From contig NZ_AYZQ01000001.1 in NCBI RefSeq assembly GCF_001436115.1, positions 434,001 to 498,000 on the forward strand: a stretch of DNA of 64,000 nucleotides, written 5' to 3'. Position 1 is the first letter of the stretch, and every line of letters starts with the position of its first letter. The stretch is from Lacticaseibacillus brantae DSM 23927 (lineage in GTDB: Bacteria; Bacillota; Bacilli; Lactobacillales; Lactobacillaceae). Shown in pieces: positions 1 to 9,816 of the stretch. The notes beneath the pieces were generated by a model. It was not told the origin of the DNA. It made no database searches and was given only the letters and a program-made list of their open reading frames with translations. The position numbers and the translations under genes are program-made.

Positions 1-212
1 CCGCCCTTCTTAAACTCCGCAACACTTTCTTTGCGTTGCTTAAGTTGGGTTGCCAAGACACTCTTTTCCTCATCACTCGTCAAGTCGTGGCCGACTTTGA
101 TCTGTTCGTTGACAATCGCTGATTTCAGCGAGCGCACAACAGTTAAAGTGGCCTTGTCCTTGGCAATCATCGCTGCTTTCATCTGAGCATTGAGCTCATC
201 AAGTAACGCCAT
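1..212 (-). CDS. yqeY: YqeY/GatB-YqeY domain protein, partial (N-terminal part)
   Basis: About 70 residues are visible, from an ATG at 210-212 running off the window's left edge. The start MALLDELNAQMKAAMIAKDK and the following VVRSLKSAI segment are typical of YqeY, a small helical protein related to the C-terminal tail domain of GatB. Its biochemical role is not firmly established; homology to GatB suggests RNA or tRNA contact. It lies 19 bp downstream of rpsU on the same strand, the usual Firmicutes rpsU-yqeY pair, so it is probably co-transcribed from the rpsU promoter. The C-terminus is cut by the window. Confidence 0.9.
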   Translation of the reverse strand, partial: MALLDELNAQMKAAMIAKDKATLTVVRSLKSAIVNEQIKVGHDLTSDEEKSVLATQLKQRKESVAEFKKG

Positions 213-231
213 TATTCACCAAGTCCTTTGA

Positions 232-408
232 TTAAAACTTCTTCCGCTTACGAGCTGCTTCTGATTTGAGCTTGCGCTTAACGCTAGGCTTTTCGTAGAA
301 TTCACGCTTGCGGTATTCTGCTAAGGTACCTGACTTAGATACGGTGCGCTTAAAGCGCCGAAGAGCATCATCGAGAGATTCGTTTTTCTTAACGACTGTC
401 TTTGCCAT
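232..408 (-). CDS. rpsU: 30S ribosomal protein S21
   Basis: A 58-residue, very basic protein starting [20 protein letters not shown] and ending in an Arg/Lys-rich tail (EAARKRKKF), the signature and usual length of bacterial S21, a small-subunit protein near the anti-Shine-Dalgarno region. The ATG at 406-408 is chosen over an upstream in-frame ATG at 441 because a strong GGAGGGAGGG SD lies just before it. Its promoter is at 470-498, and yqeY follows. Divergent from the PPDK-regulator gene. Confidence 0.96.
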   Translation of the reverse strand: MAKTVVKKNESLDDALRRFKRTVSKSGTLAEYRKREFYEKPSVKRKLKSEAARKRKKF

Positions 409-469
409 TTGATATCCCTCCCTCCGACACTGTGTAACCACTGACCGTAACTGTCAACAGTTCTTGAAT

Positions 470-498
470 ATTATATCGAACTGTGAAAAGCTCGTCAA
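470..498 (-). promoter_or_regulatory. sigma-A promoter for rpsU-yqeY
   Basis: On the minus strand, TTGACG (493-498) and TATAAT (470-475) are separated by 17 bp, near consensus. It gives a leader of about 55 nt before the rpsU ATG. This also supports the shorter rpsU start. Confidence 0.8.
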
Positions 499-594
499 TT
501 AAGTTTTGAAAAAAGTCTTGAATTCTCGCGTTTTTAGGTCTCGTTGAGTATGGTATGATTAAAGCGTTACCAATAAGAAAACGAGGTGGCTCCT

Positions 595-1422
595 ATGGCC
601 GATGAACTTAAACTGTTTCTCATTTCTGATTCAATTGGTGAAACCAGTTTAAAGCTGGCACAAGCTGTGGCAGCGCAATTTCCTGATTTGACTGCCCAAT
701 ATGTCCGGTTTCCCTTTGTGAACACAGAGAAGAAACTAATTGAAATTTTTGACCAAGCCAAAGCCGAGGACGGCATTGTAGTCCATACCCTAGCAACGCC
801 AGGACTGGGCAAATTGGCCAATAGTTATGGTAAAGAAGTCGGCGTGCCAACTTTTGATGTCTTTACGCCAATTGTCAGTGCAATTCAAACAAAATTTCAA
901 CTTGAACCAACTGGTGTGGCAGGCGCCATCCATGACCTAAACGAGAAGTATTTTGACCGGATCTCGGCTATGGAGTTTGCGGTGCTTTATGATGACGGCA
1001 AAGATCCGAAAGGCTTTCTGGAAGCTGATATTGTGTTGTTAGGCGTGTCGCGGACCAGCAAGACCCCGTTGTCTCTGTTCCTAGCCAACCGCAACTTGAA
1101 AGTGGCGAACTTGCCATTGGTTCCAAATGCCCATATTCCAGAAGAAATCTATCAAATTGATTCAAACAAAATCGTCGGGCTAACCACTGATCCTTCAGTG
1201 CTGATGGAATTTCGCCGCCAGCGGATGTTGGCTTATGGCCTCAATCCAGACACGACGTACTCGGCCAGAGAACAAGTCACCCAAGAGCTTGAGTTCGCCG
1301 ATGATTTGTATGCCAAACTCGGTTGTATCGTGATTAATACCGCCCATCGCTCTATTGAAGAGACAGCGACAATTATCCTCGATCATATGGGATTGGACGG
1401 CTTCCAAGAAGAGAAGAAATAA
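595..1422 (+). CDS. yqfL: pyruvate, phosphate dikinase regulatory protein (kinase/pyrophosphorylase, DUF299)
   Basis: 275 residues covering the whole PDRP/YqfL family. Family members use ADP to phosphorylate an active-site-adjacent Thr of PPDK or PEP synthetase, and remove it with phosphate. The P-loop-like GVSRTSKTPLS (about residues 150-160) and N-terminal ISDSIGET are characteristic. The ATG at 595 is preferred to an in-frame GTG at 586 because the SD GAGGTGG spans 583-589. A -10-like TATGAT lies at 554-559. No ppdK is present in the window, so the partner is unseen; in Bacillus, YqfL is tied to CcpN-controlled gluconeogenesis. Divergent from rpsU. Confidence 0.92.
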   Translation: MADELKLFLISDSIGETSLKLAQAVAAQFPDLTAQYVRFPFVNTEKKLIEIFDQAKAEDGIVVHTLATPGLGKLANSYGKEVGVPTFDVFTPIVSAIQTKFQLEPTGVAGAIHDLNEKYFDRISAMEFAVLYDDGKDPKGFLEADIVLLGVSRTSKTPLSLFLANRNLKVANLPLVPNAHIPEEIYQIDSNKIVGLTTDPSVLMEFRRQRMLAYGLNPDTTYSAREQVTQELEFADDLYAKLGCIVINTAHRSIEETATIILDHMGLDGFQEEKK

Positions 1423-1426
1423 CCTG

Positions 1427-1468
1427 TAACGCCCCTATGAACTTCTTTGTTCACAGGGGCGTTATTTT
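1427..1468. terminator. bidirectional rho-independent terminator
   Basis: Inverted repeat TAACGCCCCTATGAAC / GTTCACAGGGGCGTTA with a 6-nt loop followed by TTTT. It sits between the convergent yqfL and nfo genes and can serve both. Confidence 0.88.
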
Positions 1469-1470
1469 AG

Positions 1471-2364
1471 TTACTCGCTGTCAGCCAAAGCTTTCAGGGC
1501 TTCGGGCTGAAATGTTTGTGATTGCAACCATGCAATCTCTAGGCCATACGGGGCATGTTGATGCTGCTTATCGGGCCCCACGAACGGTGTTTCAAGGATT
1601 TTGGGAATATTATGTAGTGCTGGATGATGGGCAATCTGATTCAATACGTCAAATCCTAGCGTACCAAATCCGATATTCTGATGGCGATCCTTGTGGCTAC
1701 CTTGCGGATTCTTAGAATCATTGAGATGTACCACCGCTAATTTGTCCAAGCCAATAACGTGATCGAAGTCATTCAAAATACCATCAAAATCTGTTGCAAC
1801 AGGATAGCCTGCGTCATTGAGATGGCAGGTGTCGATTGTAATGGCTACTTTGTCATTATGGGTCACGCCATCCAGAATCTTGGCGAGTTGCTCAAATGAA
1901 GTCCCCACCTCAGTACCCTTCCCCGCCATTGTTTCTAGCGCAATGAGCACCTGCTGATCAGGCTGAATGATTTCATTGAGGCCCTTGATAATATTAGCCA
2001 AAGCAGCCTCCGCACCGGCGCCGACATGGGCGCCCGGATGAAATGGCATTGCATACGCATGAAGCGCATCCGCCCGGGCGACTTCTGCTTGCATGAAACG
2101 AATCGCAAAGTCAAAGTTCTCAAGCTTAATCGTATTCCCAAGATTGATGATGTATGGCGCATGAATCACGAGATCCGATAGGCCATCCGCTTTCATTGCA
2201 GCCAAGCCTTCAGGAATCTTCATTGCTTCAATGGGTTTACGGCGCGTATTCTGCGGCGCCCCAGTGTAAAACTGCAACGTGTTGGCTCCGTAACTGACGG
2301 CTTGAGCAACCGCCCCCTCAAACATGGCACTGCCTGACATACTCACATTGGCACCCAGTAACAT
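1471..2364 (-). CDS. nfo: endonuclease IV (AP endonuclease)
   Basis: A 297-residue TIM-barrel AP endonuclease of normal length. It hydrolyses the phosphodiester 5' to abasic sites in base-excision repair. The trinuclear zinc ligands are in their family motifs: IHAPY (His68), FHPGAH (His109), ALETM (Glu144), IDTCH (Asp178/His181), [14 protein letters not shown] and ILETP. The start at 2362-2364 follows GGGAGTGAG. It begins 11 bp after yitT and is probably co-transcribed with it. Confidence 0.96.
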   Translation of the reverse strand: MLLGANVSMSGSAMFEGAVAQAVSYGANTLQFYTGAPQNTRRKPIEAMKIPEGLAAMKADGLSDLVIHAPYIINLGNTIKLENFDFAIRFMQAEVARADALHAYAMPFHPGAHVGAGAEAALANIIKGLNEIIQPDQQVLIALETMAGKGTEVGTSFEQLAKILDGVTHNDKVAITIDTCHLNDAGYPVATDFDGILNDFDHVIGLDKLAVVHLNDSKNPQGSHKDRHQNIGFGTLGFDVLNQIAHHPALHNIPKILETPFVGPDKQHQHAPYGLEIAWLQSQTFQPEALKALADSE

Positions 2365-2375
2365 CGACTCACTCC

Positions 2376-3296
2376 CTAATCGGATTTTGGTTCGTAGAAA
2401 CGGCCCAGAATTTTGACTGATTCTGTAATCGAAACAAAGGCATACGGATCACTGCGTTTCATGGCTTGGTCTAAGTCATACATTTCTGCGCGTGAAATGA
2501 CGGTGAACAAGATAGTCATTTCCTTGTGCTTAAAAGCTCCTTCTGCATCGTGCACAATCGTAATGCCCCGCCGCAAAGTATCTTGGATTTCATTAATCAC
2601 GTGCTTGGGCTTGTCAGTTACAATCATCACTTGCAAGCGCTGTTGACTGGTATAAAGCGAGTCCATTACTTTCCCATTAATGAAAATCGCCAAGGCCGAA
2701 TAAAGGGCGTGTGGCCAATCGTTAACGAAGCCAGCAAAGAAGATAATTAAGATATTAAAGGCTATATTAATCGTGCCCACACTGCGACCGGTCTTTTTGC
2801 GCAAGACGATACCGAGAATGTCCAGGCCCCCAGTCGAAATATTATTCCGGAGCGCAAAGCCCGTGCCCAGACCGTTAGTGACGGCCCCAAAGATGGCACA
2901 GACAATTGGATCTTTGGTCAGAGGGGTTAAATTCCCCAGCAGCCGAATCATAATTGTCGATAAAACGACCGCGAGAATTGTGAACAAGGTGAACCGATGA
3001 CCGATTTTTCGCCAAGCGACGAAGAATAATGGCACGTTTAACAGGAATAACATAGTCCCGGTTGAAAAAATTTGCGCCGTTGAAACGGCCCCCCACGGGC
3101 TGGCAAAGGAGAAATCAAACCAGCGGCGAATGATGGATGCCACTAACTGCGCAGCCCCCGTGATGCCGCTGGCAAAGACGCCACCTGGTTCCCAAAACAT
3201 ATTCAAAGCAATGGCAACACTGAGACTGTAAAACAGTGCAGCCGTGATTCGACTCCAATTCTGGTGTCGCCGAATCAATCGATCGATATTTAACAT
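2376..3296 (-). CDS. YitT family membrane protein (DUF161 + DUF2179)
   Basis: 306 residues. The first about 200 form some five hydrophobic segments of the YitT (DUF161) region, including the [21 protein letters not shown] motif. The C-terminal about 80 residues (from about 225, including [21 protein letters not shown]) form the cytosolic DUF2179 domain. The family's transported substrate is unknown. The start follows GAGAGGG. A -10-like TATACT (minus strand, 3326-3331) lies upstream. It is first in a two-gene unit with nfo. Confidence 0.9.
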   Translation of the reverse strand: MLNIDRLIRRHQNWSRITAALFYSLSVAIALNMFWEPGGVFASGITGAAQLVASIIRRWFDFSFASPWGAVSTAQIFSTGTMLFLLNVPLFFVAWRKIGHRFTLFTILAVVLSTIMIRLLGNLTPLTKDPIVCAIFGAVTNGLGTGFALRNNISTGGLDILGIVLRKKTGRSVGTINIAFNILIIFFAGFVNDWPHALYSALAIFINGKVMDSLYTSQQRLQVMIVTDKPKHVINEIQDTLRRGITIVHDAEGAFKHKEMTILFTVISRAEMYDLDQAMKRSDPYAFVSITESVKILGRFYEPKSD

Positions 3297-3347
3297 AGCC
3301 AGACCCTCTCGTTATTAGTGCACTTAGTATAACATAGCCGCGTACAC

Positions 3348-3389
3348 AAAAAAGAGCCAGGTAGCAGGTTTTACCCGCCGTCCTGGCTC
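3348..3389 (-). terminator. terminator of msrB-msrA
   Basis: On the minus strand, GAGCCAGG ... CCTGGCTC encloses a GC-rich loop and is followed by TTTTTT, directly downstream of msrA. Confidence 0.85.
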
Positions 3390-3397
3390 AACAATTG

Positions 3398-3922
3398 TTA
3401 TTGATCTTCCCAATGCTGCTTCAGGAATTGCTCCCGACCGCCACGTTCTTCCATGGCAAACCGCAATGGATCTTTTTTATAGAAATCCTGATGATAATCT
3501 TCGGCTGGATAGAATGGTTGGGCAGGCTCAATCGTGGTGACAATTGGCTCTTTGAACCGGCCACTATCAGCAAGCGCCTGCTTGGAGGCTTCAGCGGCTT
3601 CTTTTTGGGCGTCTGAGTTGTAGTAAATCACTGGTCGATAGTTATCGCCGCGATCTTGGAACTGACCCATTGCATCAGTCGGATCGGTTTGTTGCCAATA
3701 AATATTGACCAAGTCTGGATACGAAACAACTTCTGGGTCAAAAACAATTTCGACCGCTTCAGTATGGCCCGTGGTATGGCTAACAACCTGTTCGTACGTC
3801 GGATTAGCCACGTGACCACCGGTATATCCAGAGATAACCTGTTTGATTCCAGGATAGGTGTCGAAAGGTTTCACCATGCACCAGAAACAGCCACCAGCAA
3901 AAATTGCAGTTTCTTCTGCCAT
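3398..3922 (-). CDS. msrA: peptide-methionine (S)-S-oxide reductase MsrA
   Basis: 174 residues, a single-domain cytosolic MsrA that reduces the S-epimer of methionine sulfoxide. The catalytic motif GGCFWCM is at residues 10-16 (nucleophile Cys12), with downstream [15 protein letters not shown] and [13 protein letters not shown]. The only cysteines are Cys12 and Cys15, so there is no C-terminal resolving cysteine of the E. coli type. It starts two bases after msrB ends, and the two Msr activities are clearly one operon for repair of oxidised proteins. Confidence 0.96.
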   Translation of the reverse strand: MAEETAIFAGGCFWCMVKPFDTYPGIKQVISGYTGGHVANPTYEQVVSHTTGHTEAVEIVFDPEVVSYPDLVNIYWQQTDPTDAMGQFQDRGDNYRPVIYYNSDAQKEAAEASKQALADSGRFKEPIVTTIEPAQPFYPAEDYHQDFYKKDPLRFAMEERGGREQFLKQHWEDQ

Positions 3923-3924
3923 AC

Positions 3925-4362
3925 TTAGTCCTCCTTAGAAAACAAATCGCGATATTGCCCATAACCAGCAGCTTCTAATTCACTGACTGGAATAAACTTG
4001 AGTGCTGCGGAATTAATGCAGTACCGTAAGCCGCCTGCTTCAAGCGGACCATCATTAAAGACATGCCCAAGATGAGAGTTGGCTTCCTTGCTGCGGACTT
4101 CGACCCGTTCCATGCCAAAACTCTTATCGCGATGTTCGGCGAGTTTTTGAATTGGCTTTGTGAACGCAGGCCAGCCACAGCCGGCATCATATTTATCCGC
4201 GGATGAGAAGAGTGGTTCCCCGCTGACAACATCGACATAAATTCCTGGCTCGTAAAAATCATCATACTGTCCTGTGAATGGCCGTTCAGTCGCAGCTTCT
4301 TGTGTGACAGCATATTGTTCGGGCGTTAAACGTTGACGGAGTTCTTTTGGATCGTTTGTCAT
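3925..4362 (-). CDS. msrB: peptide-methionine (R)-S-oxide reductase MsrB
   Basis: 145 residues from the ATG at 4360-4362, chosen because AGGTGA precedes it; a longer in-frame start exists at 4401. MsrB reduces the R-epimer of methionine sulfoxide. The family core is present: [20 protein letters not shown] and the catalytic-Cys motif [11 protein letters not shown] near the C-terminus. The paired CxxC zinc site of many MsrBs is absent, placing it among the zinc-free forms. First gene of msrB-msrA. Confidence 0.95.
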   Translation of the reverse strand: MTNDPKELRQRLTPEQYAVTQEAATERPFTGQYDDFYEPGIYVDVVSGEPLFSSADKYDAGCGWPAFTKPIQKLAEHRDKSFGMERVEVRSKEANSHLGHVFNDGPLEAGGLRYCINSAALKFIPVSELEAAGYGQYRDLFSKED

Positions 4363-4412
4363 TTTCCTCACCTCGTCTTCATTATAACCAAAACAATTCA
4401 ATTGCCAACAAC

Positions 4413-6203
4413 TTAATTGTTTTCGCGTTCTTCGACTAAGGCTTCATCCTCCGGCCGGACTTCGATACCAAGGTCGACCAACTGGGTGTCAGCCACTGGT
4501 GTTGGCGCATTCGTCATCGGTTCGCTGGCCTTACTATTCTTAGGAAAGGCAATGACATCCCGAATGTTGTCCTTGCCTGATAACAGCATTGCTAACCGAT
4601 CGAGACCAATCGCTAAACCGCCATGAGGTGGGAACCCATAATCAAGGGCGTCCAGCAAGAAGCCAAACGCTTTTTGGGCCCGCTCGGGGGTGAAATCAAG
4701 TGCTTTAAGCATCTTTTCTTGGATTTCACGAGTGTGGATACGAATTGATCCGCCTCCAATTTCATAACCATTGAGGACGATGTCATAACTTTGGGCGTGG
4801 GCCGCATGCGGATCCGTATCCAATAGATGCACATCTTCTTCATTAGGCATGGTAAATGGGTGATGGGCAGGCACCCAACGCTCGATACCTTCGTCGTATT
4901 CAAATAAAGGCCAGTTGACAATCCAAACAAAATTAAAGGCACTTTCGTCAATCAGGCCAAGGTCGGCGCCAAAATGCGTCCGTAAATAGCCGAGACTAGC
5001 TGCAACAACACTTGGTTTGTCAGCCACAAACAGCAGTAAGTCACCCGCATTGGCACTAAGATGTTGGGTCAGCGCTTCCCCGTCGCCAAAGAACTTCGCG
5101 ATTGGACCGTTAATCCCCTCATCCGTTACTTTAAGCCAGGCTAAGCCTTTAGCACCGAAACGTTTGATGTAATCCTGTTGCTCATCAATCTTCTTGCGCG
5201 AGTACGCATCGGCACCGCCAGGAACCACAATCGCCTTGACTTGGCCGCCATTAGCGACGGCGCCAGCGAATACTTTAAAGTCTGAATCGGCAACTAAGGC
5301 TGAAACATCTTGGATTTCCATCCCGAAACGTAAATCAGGCTTGTCTGAACCGAACCGGTCCATCGCGTCTTGCCATTCCATGCGTGCGAATGGGCGCGGA
5401 ACATCAATCCCTTTGACATCGTGCATAATTTTGACCAGTAAGCCTTCGGTCAAGTCCTGGATTTCTTCAGCACTGAGAAAACTTGTTTCCATATCAATCT
5501 GAGTGAATTCTGGTTGCCGGTCGCCCCGCAAGTCTTCATCTCGGAAACACCGAGCTATTTGATAGTACCGATCGAACCCGGCTCCCATCAATAATTGTTT
5601 AAATAATTGTGGCGATTGGGGTAAGGCGTAGAAACTCCCTGGATAGACCCGAGAAGGCACGAGATAGTCCCGGGCTCCTTCTGGGGTGCTGGCCGTTAAA
5701 GTTGGGGTTTCGACATCAATGAAACCATTGTCATCAAAGAAGCGGTGCGTACTTTGCATAATCTTTGCGCGGGTAAACAAGGCTTGTTGCATTTCAGGCC
5801 GCCGCAAATCAAGGTAACGATATTTCAGCTTGGTATCCTCTGAAACCGCGACCCCATCTTCAATATAAAATGGTGGTGTCTTAGCCTTATTTAAAATGGT
5901 TAATGTCTGCACTTCAACTTCGATGGCACCGGTTTTCATTTGGTCATTGACTGCCTCTGGTTTACGCGCTTTTACGACCCCGGTGGCTTCAATCACATAT
6001 TCAGCCCGCAACGTATCAGCAACGGCTAAAGCATCAGCCCCGAATTCATTAGAGAAAACCAGCTGGACAATCCCTGCCCGGTCGCGTAAGTCGATAAAAA
6101 TTAAGTTCCCCAAACTGCGGCGCTTTTGGACCCAACCTTTCAGGGTGACTGTCTGTTCTAATTCGGCGGTGGTCACATCGCCGGCATACATTGTTCGTTT
6201 CAT
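4413..6203 (-). CDS. aspS: aspartyl-tRNA synthetase
   Basis: 596 residues, the full bacterial class II AspRS. It has an N-terminal OB anticodon-binding domain (about 1-105), then the catalytic domain with motif 2 ([16 protein letters not shown]), the GAD insertion (about 300-415), and C-terminal motif 3 ([13 protein letters not shown]). The bacterial insertion and matching length suggest a discriminating AspRS, although discrimination cannot be judged by eye. The ATG is preceded by GGAGG embedded in the end of hisS, 2 bp upstream. It is second in the hisS-aspS operon controlled by the T-box at about 7505-7695. Confidence 0.97.
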   Translation of the reverse strand: MKRTMYAGDVTTAELEQTVTLKGWVQKRRSLGNLIFIDLRDRAGIVQLVFSNEFGADALAVADTLRAEYVIEATGVVKARKPEAVNDQMKTGAIEVEVQTLTILNKAKTPPFYIEDGVAVSEDTKLKYRYLDLRRPEMQQALFTRAKIMQSTHRFFDDNGFIDVETPTLTASTPEGARDYLVPSRVYPGSFYALPQSPQLFKQLLMGAGFDRYYQIARCFRDEDLRGDRQPEFTQIDMETSFLSAEEIQDLTEGLLVKIMHDVKGIDVPRPFARMEWQDAMDRFGSDKPDLRFGMEIQDVSALVADSDFKVFAGAVANGGQVKAIVVPGGADAYSRKKIDEQQDYIKRFGAKGLAWLKVTDEGINGPIAKFFGDGEALTQHLSANAGDLLLFVADKPSVVAASLGYLRTHFGADLGLIDESAFNFVWIVNWPLFEYDEGIERWVPAHHPFTMPNEEDVHLLDTDPHAAHAQSYDIVLNGYEIGGGSIRIHTREIQEKMLKALDFTPERAQKAFGFLLDALDYGFPPHGGLAIGLDRLAMLLSGKDNIRDVIAFPKNSKASEPMTNAPTPVADTQLVDLGIEVRPEDEALVEERENN

Positions 6204-6205
6204 TA

Positions 6206-7489
6206 TTATTTAGCCTCCACTAACTCTTGATAAATCTGACTGAAATCATTCATCAGCCGATCAAAACCAATTGCTTGTTGGTCTCCCGTACTCATCTGCT
6301 TCACTTGGGCAGCTTTCTGGGCCAGTTCACTCTCACCTAAGGTAATCACAAGCTGGGCATTTTCCTTATTCGCTGTCTTAAATTGTGCCTTGGCTTTGCG
6401 ATTCATAAAGTCCAAGTCCACGCCATATCCTGCAGCCCGAATAGCCGTAGCCAATTGCATGGCAACAACCTGAGCACTTTCGTCAATGGTCACAATATAA
6501 ACAGGGAGCGCCGGTTGTGTGGTTTGAGCCGAGAGCAGGAGCAACAGCCGCTCAACACCCATCCCGAAGCCAAAGCCTGGCGTTTGTGGGCCGCCTAGTT
6601 CTTCTACTAACCCGTTATAGCGGCCACCAGCCAGAATCGTTGTGTAGCCCCCGCCAAAAACGGGTGCATTGCTCATCACTTCGAAAATCGTGTGGTTGTA
6701 ATAGTCCAGGCCCCGGACCATGGTTGGATCGATTTCAAATTGAATATCCAATGCAATCAATAAGCGTTGCACTTGTTCAAAGTGCGCCTTAGCCTCTGGC
6801 GTTAGAAAATCTAAAATTTTGGGCGCGTTGGCGACAATTTCTTGATCATGACGATCTTTACTATCAAGTACGCGTAATGGATTCTTATGTAAGCGAACTT
6901 TAGAGTCTTCAGATAATTCAGATTCAAACGGTGTCAGATAGTCGATTAAGGCCTGATGATAAGCTGCTCGACTCTCGGGATCCCCAAGGGTATTGATGAC
7001 GAATTTTACATCGTTGACACCAAGGTTGCTGAGAAGCTGACGGGCCATGGCAATGGTCTCAGCGTCGATAGCGGGCGAATCTGACCCGAAGGCTTCAACC
7101 CCAATTTGGTGGAACTGCCGTTGGCGGCCAGATTGTGGCCGTTCGTAGCGGAACATTGGCCCCATATAATAAACTTTGTAAGGCTTAGCATGCTCTGGGC
7201 CGTACAATTTGTTTTCGACGTAGGCCCGAACCACCCCAGCAGTGCCTTCTGGCCGCAAAGCCATCATTCGGTGACCTTTATCTTCAAAATTGTACATTTC
7301 CTTGGTCACGATATCGCTGGTGTCCCCTGCGGAACGTGAGAATACATCGTAACTTTCAAAAATTGGCGTCCGAATTTCTTGATACTGATAAGTATTGAAC
7401 ACTTCGCGTGCTGTTGCTTCAACGTGTTGCCACAATCCACTCTGGTCCGGCAAAATATCAATAGTGCCTTTTGGTCGTTGATAAGCCAT
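6206..7489 (-). CDS. hisS: histidyl-tRNA synthetase
   Basis: 427 residues from MAYQRPKGT. The start at 7487-7489 is supported by GGAGG seven bases upstream; a longer frame reaching 7519 runs back into the T-box terminator. Class II HisRS features are [17 protein letters not shown] (motif 2), the His-specific stretch [10 protein letters not shown], motif 3 GFGMGVERL, and a C-terminal anticodon-binding domain (about 325-427). First gene of the operon with aspS. Transcription is read through the T-box leader. Confidence 0.97.
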   Translation of the reverse strand: MAYQRPKGTIDILPDQSGLWQHVEATAREVFNTYQYQEIRTPIFESYDVFSRSAGDTSDIVTKEMYNFEDKGHRMMALRPEGTAGVVRAYVENKLYGPEHAKPYKVYYMGPMFRYERPQSGRQRQFHQIGVEAFGSDSPAIDAETIAMARQLLSNLGVNDVKFVINTLGDPESRAAYHQALIDYLTPFESELSEDSKVRLHKNPLRVLDSKDRHDQEIVANAPKILDFLTPEAKAHFEQVQRLLIALDIQFEIDPTMVRGLDYYNHTIFEVMSNAPVFGGGYTTILAGGRYNGLVEELGGPQTPGFGFGMGVERLLLLLSAQTTQPALPVYIVTIDESAQVVAMQLATAIRAAGYGVDLDFMNRKAKAQFKTANKENAQLVITLGESELAQKAAQVKQMSTGDQQAIGFDRLMNDFSQIYQELVEAK

Positions 7490-7504
7490 TTTATTTCCTC
7501 CTTG

Positions 7505-7695
7505 TCCAGACAAAAACACCCCTCGTCATTGACGAAGGGTGCTGAGCACGGTACCACCTTACAGTTTTACTTACCGATAACGGTGGTTGACCGAATTGCC
7601 TCAGAAGTGTCTTTTTGATCGGTCTCAGCTTTCAGCAATACTGAGTCTCTGTGTGATTGATCTATCCTGCTTCTTCATGGGCTCTGGAATTATTT
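7505..7695 (-). promoter_or_regulatory. T-box riboswitch upstream of hisS-aspS
   Basis: The minus strand holds the conserved T-box AAGGTGGTACCGTG (7560-7547), followed by a terminator hairpin (7540-7512, CACCCTTCGTC / GACGAGGGGTG, then TTTTT). Upstream is a short Stem I. AGAA(G) at 7674-7670 pairs with (C)TTCT at 7607-7603, and GATC at 7662-7659 pairs with GATC at 7620-7617, closing a specifier loop whose 3' side is AAAAAGACA. An apical CTCAG/CTGAG hairpin carries the GCTGAAAG distal-loop motif. The specifier reads GAC (Asp) at 7611-7609, with CAC (His) overlapping at 7609-7607. Uncharged tRNA binding would favour antitermination. Confidence 0.9.
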
Positions 7696-7701
7696 ACAGT
7701 A

Positions 7702-7730
7702 AGAATACGGGTTTTTACCGACGTTGTCAA
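7702..7730 (-). promoter_or_regulatory. promoter of the T-box/hisS-aspS operon
   Basis: Minus strand TTGACA (7725-7730) and TATTCT (7702-7707) with a 17-bp spacer, placing the transcript start near 7695 and giving a leader of about 205 nt. Confidence 0.85.
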
Positions 7731-7814
7731 TGTGAGCCTAGCGTGATTGCGTCCCCAAAAGCTTAAAATTTCTGGTCAAACGACTAAAATCACTGCGATT
7801 GCTCAGAAGTTTGC

Positions 7815-7820
7815 TATAAT
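7815..7820 (+). promoter_or_regulatory. -10 element upstream of the amidase gene
   Basis: Perfect TATAAT 31 bp before the amidase ATG. No good -35 is seen at normal spacing (ACTGCG at 7792-7797). Confidence 0.55.
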
Positions 7821-7850
7821 GATGGTATTCTAATCGAGGATTGATATCGG

Positions 7851-9164
7851 ATGAAATTTAGACAACTTAAGAAATGGCCCTTAGCAATTATTCTAGCTTT
7901 TGTTTTTGCGGTTGGCATTACTTCAACGACCGTGTTAGCCAATAATCAATCATTAACCGTGAAAGCTGACGTTTTAAACGTCCGACTGGGACCAGGGTTG
8001 AATTATTCAACGATGGGTCAAGTCAGTCGAGGCACAGTCTTAACCGTCACTGATCAGCGTAACGCTTGGTATCAGGTACGCCTGGCTGGTAACCGCATTG
8101 GTTGGGTCGCCAGTTGGTTAGTTGACCAGAACATGGCTTCCACAACCAAAGCCAAAGTTGCCACGGTCAATCAACCAGGCGTCATCTATCAATATGCGAC
8201 GCAAGACAGTACCCAATTGGGCCAACTGAATAACGGCACCGACGTGAATGTCGTCTATCAACAAGGCGAATGGACGCAGATTAGCTATCAGAATACGGTC
8301 GCCTGGGTACTCACGAAGGTGTTAAATGTCACCGATCAAACGACGACTTTGACCCCTGCTAGCCAAACCAAGTACCAAACACCTGCGGCGGCTAAGCAAA
8401 CCGGGATTACCGTTGTGACTACCATGGCCAGCAACATTCGCCAAGCGGCAGGAATCAACGCGCCAGTGGTCGTCCGGGTCCCTAACGCGACTAAACTGAA
8501 TGTGATTTCGCAAAGCGATGATTGGTACAAGGTCCAAACTAGTGATGGCAAGATTGGTTATGTGGCTAGTTGGGTCGTTTCCTCGACTGCCTCTTCCAAG
8601 CAGACCAAAGCCGCAACCAATCTCGCTGAAGCCACCATCGTTTTAGATCCCGGCCACGGTGGGACAGATGTTGGCGCACTTTCTACCAGTGGCAAGTACG
8701 AAAAAACTTATACGCTTGAAACCGCGCGGGCGATTGCGGCTCAGTTGAAAGCTGCTGGTGCAAACGTGATTATGACGCGCGATAGTGACAAGTTTGTCGA
8801 TCTCGCCCCGCGTCCTGTGGTTGCCAACAACGCACACGCTGACGCATTTATCAGCATCCACTTCGACTCCAGTCCGGACACTAACTCTGCTACTGGCTTC
8901 ACAACTTATTACTATTCTGATAAGAAGGATTTGTCGTTGGCCAAGGCCGTTAACAGTTCCTTTAGCAACTTGTCACTGGATAACCGTGGCGTTGCCTTTG
9001 GGGATTTCGAAGTGTTGCGCGAAAATCAACAACCATCCATTCTGATGGAAATGGGTTATATCAATACCGACAGTGATTTTAAACAAATCTCATCCAGCAG
9101 TTATCAAGATAAGATTGCCAGTGATGTCACCAAGGGCTTGACCCAATACTTTAAAGCCAAATAA
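7851..9164 (+). CDS. secreted N-acetylmuramoyl-L-alanine amidase with three SH3b domains
   Basis: 437 residues. The signal peptide or anchor is residues 1 to about 31 (KK-rich start, hydrophobic core, VLAN). Three bacterial SH3 repeats follow at about 33-92, 103-158 and 186-245, each with the VLNVR/NIRQ...W-Y-V-GWV pattern. The Amidase_3 zinc domain spans about 258-437: VLDPGHGGTD, the KTYTLETA glutamate, SIHFDSS and the catalytic-type MEMGYI. It cleaves the MurNAc-L-Ala bond, outside the membrane. SH3b repeats usually bind peptidoglycan. A monocistronic gene followed by a terminator. Confidence 0.93.
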   Translation: MKFRQLKKWPLAIILAFVFAVGITSTTVLANNQSLTVKADVLNVRLGPGLNYSTMGQVSRGTVLTVTDQRNAWYQVRLAGNRIGWVASWLVDQNMASTTKAKVATVNQPGVIYQYATQDSTQLGQLNNGTDVNVVYQQGEWTQISYQNTVAWVLTKVLNVTDQTTTLTPASQTKYQTPAAAKQTGITVVTTMASNIRQAAGINAPVVVRVPNATKLNVISQSDDWYKVQTSDGKIGYVASWVVSSTASSKQTKAATNLAEATIVLDPGHGGTDVGALSTSGKYEKTYTLETARAIAAQLKAAGANVIMTRDSDKFVDLAPRPVVANNAHADAFISIHFDSSPDTNSATGFTTYYYSDKKDLSLAKAVNSSFSNLSLDNRGVAFGDFEVLRENQQPSILMEMGYINTDSDFKQISSSSYQDKIASDVTKGLTQYFKAK

Positions 9165-9166
9165 AG

Positions 9167-9193
9167 AAACCGCCCAATAGGGGCGGTTTTTTA
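9167..9193 (+). terminator. terminator of the amidase gene
   Basis: AAACCGCCC, a short AATA loop, GGGCGGTTT and a T run. The T run overlaps the stop of the convergent HAD gene. Confidence 0.85.
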
Positions 9194-9814
9194 GTGGCGA
9201 AATAACGCTGGAATGTCACTCAGTTGCGCCACAATGGCATCGGCGGTCGGGGCATCGTTAAATCCGTCGATGTTTAGATAGATGCCTTGAACGTGGGCTG
9301 CCTGGCCGGCAAGGACGTCCAACTTACGGTCGCCAATCATTCCAGTCTCGTCTGGGCGTAAGGCGTAGCGGTGAAGCAAAAAGTTTATCGCCGCCGGATC
9401 CGGTTTACGGGGTAAATCCTGGCTGCGGTCCACGCCCCCTTCAAATAAGTGTTTCAGCCCGTCTCGGGCTAGCATATCCCAAGCAGCCTCATCCCGGTGC
9501 GTCAGCAAGAAATGCCGATTGCCGTGCGCGACCATCGTCTCAAGGACCGCTGCGGCTTGCGGGTAAGGCTTGGCATCAAGCAAATATTGAGCTTCTTGTT
9601 TGTGATAAGCCGCTTCTAAATCAACCAAGGTCAAACCAGTCTTTGGCGCCAGTTCGCGCAAAAGGTCACGAATAGAACCCCGTTTGATGGTTTCAAACGT
9701 CTTGTCAGCATTTAGATCAACACCATGGGCCCGAAGCACTTCCAGTAAGGCCTGCAGCATCCCTGGGTAAGTATCGTACAATGTCCCATCAAAATCCCAA
9801 ATCGCATTTCTCAT
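9191..9814 (-). CDS. HAD-superfamily hydrolase, phosphoglycolate-phosphatase-like
   Basis: 207 residues. HAD motif I WDFDGTL (nucleophile Asp8, acid Asp10) is at the N-terminus, a helical cap at about 18-80, motif II FLLTHRD, motif III Lys in PRKPDP, and motif IV MIGDRKLDVLAG. This is a Gph/PgmB-type phosphatase fold; the substrate cannot be read from sequence. It starts 2 bp after dtd's stop with a GGAGG SD, so it is in one operon with dtd. A role in housecleaning of a damaged metabolite is only inference. Confidence 0.88.
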   Translation of the reverse strand: MRNAIWDFDGTLYDTYPGMLQALLEVLRAHGVDLNADKTFETIKRGSIRDLLRELAPKTGLTLVDLEAAYHKQEAQYLLDAKPYPQAAAVLETMVAHGNRHFLLTHRDEAAWDMLARDGLKHLFEGGVDRSQDLPRKPDPAAINFLLHRYALRPDETGMIGDRKLDVLAGQAAHVQGIYLNIDGFNDAPTADAIVAQLSDIPALFRH

Positions 9815-9816
9815 GT

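Noticed and set aside
1437-1715. 92-codon plus-strand frame after yqfL
   Set aside because: Begins in the bidirectional terminator and runs antisense to nfo.
7306-7557. 83-codon minus-strand frame at the hisS start
   Set aside because: It overlaps the T-box terminator and hisS in another frame; the T-box explains the conservation.
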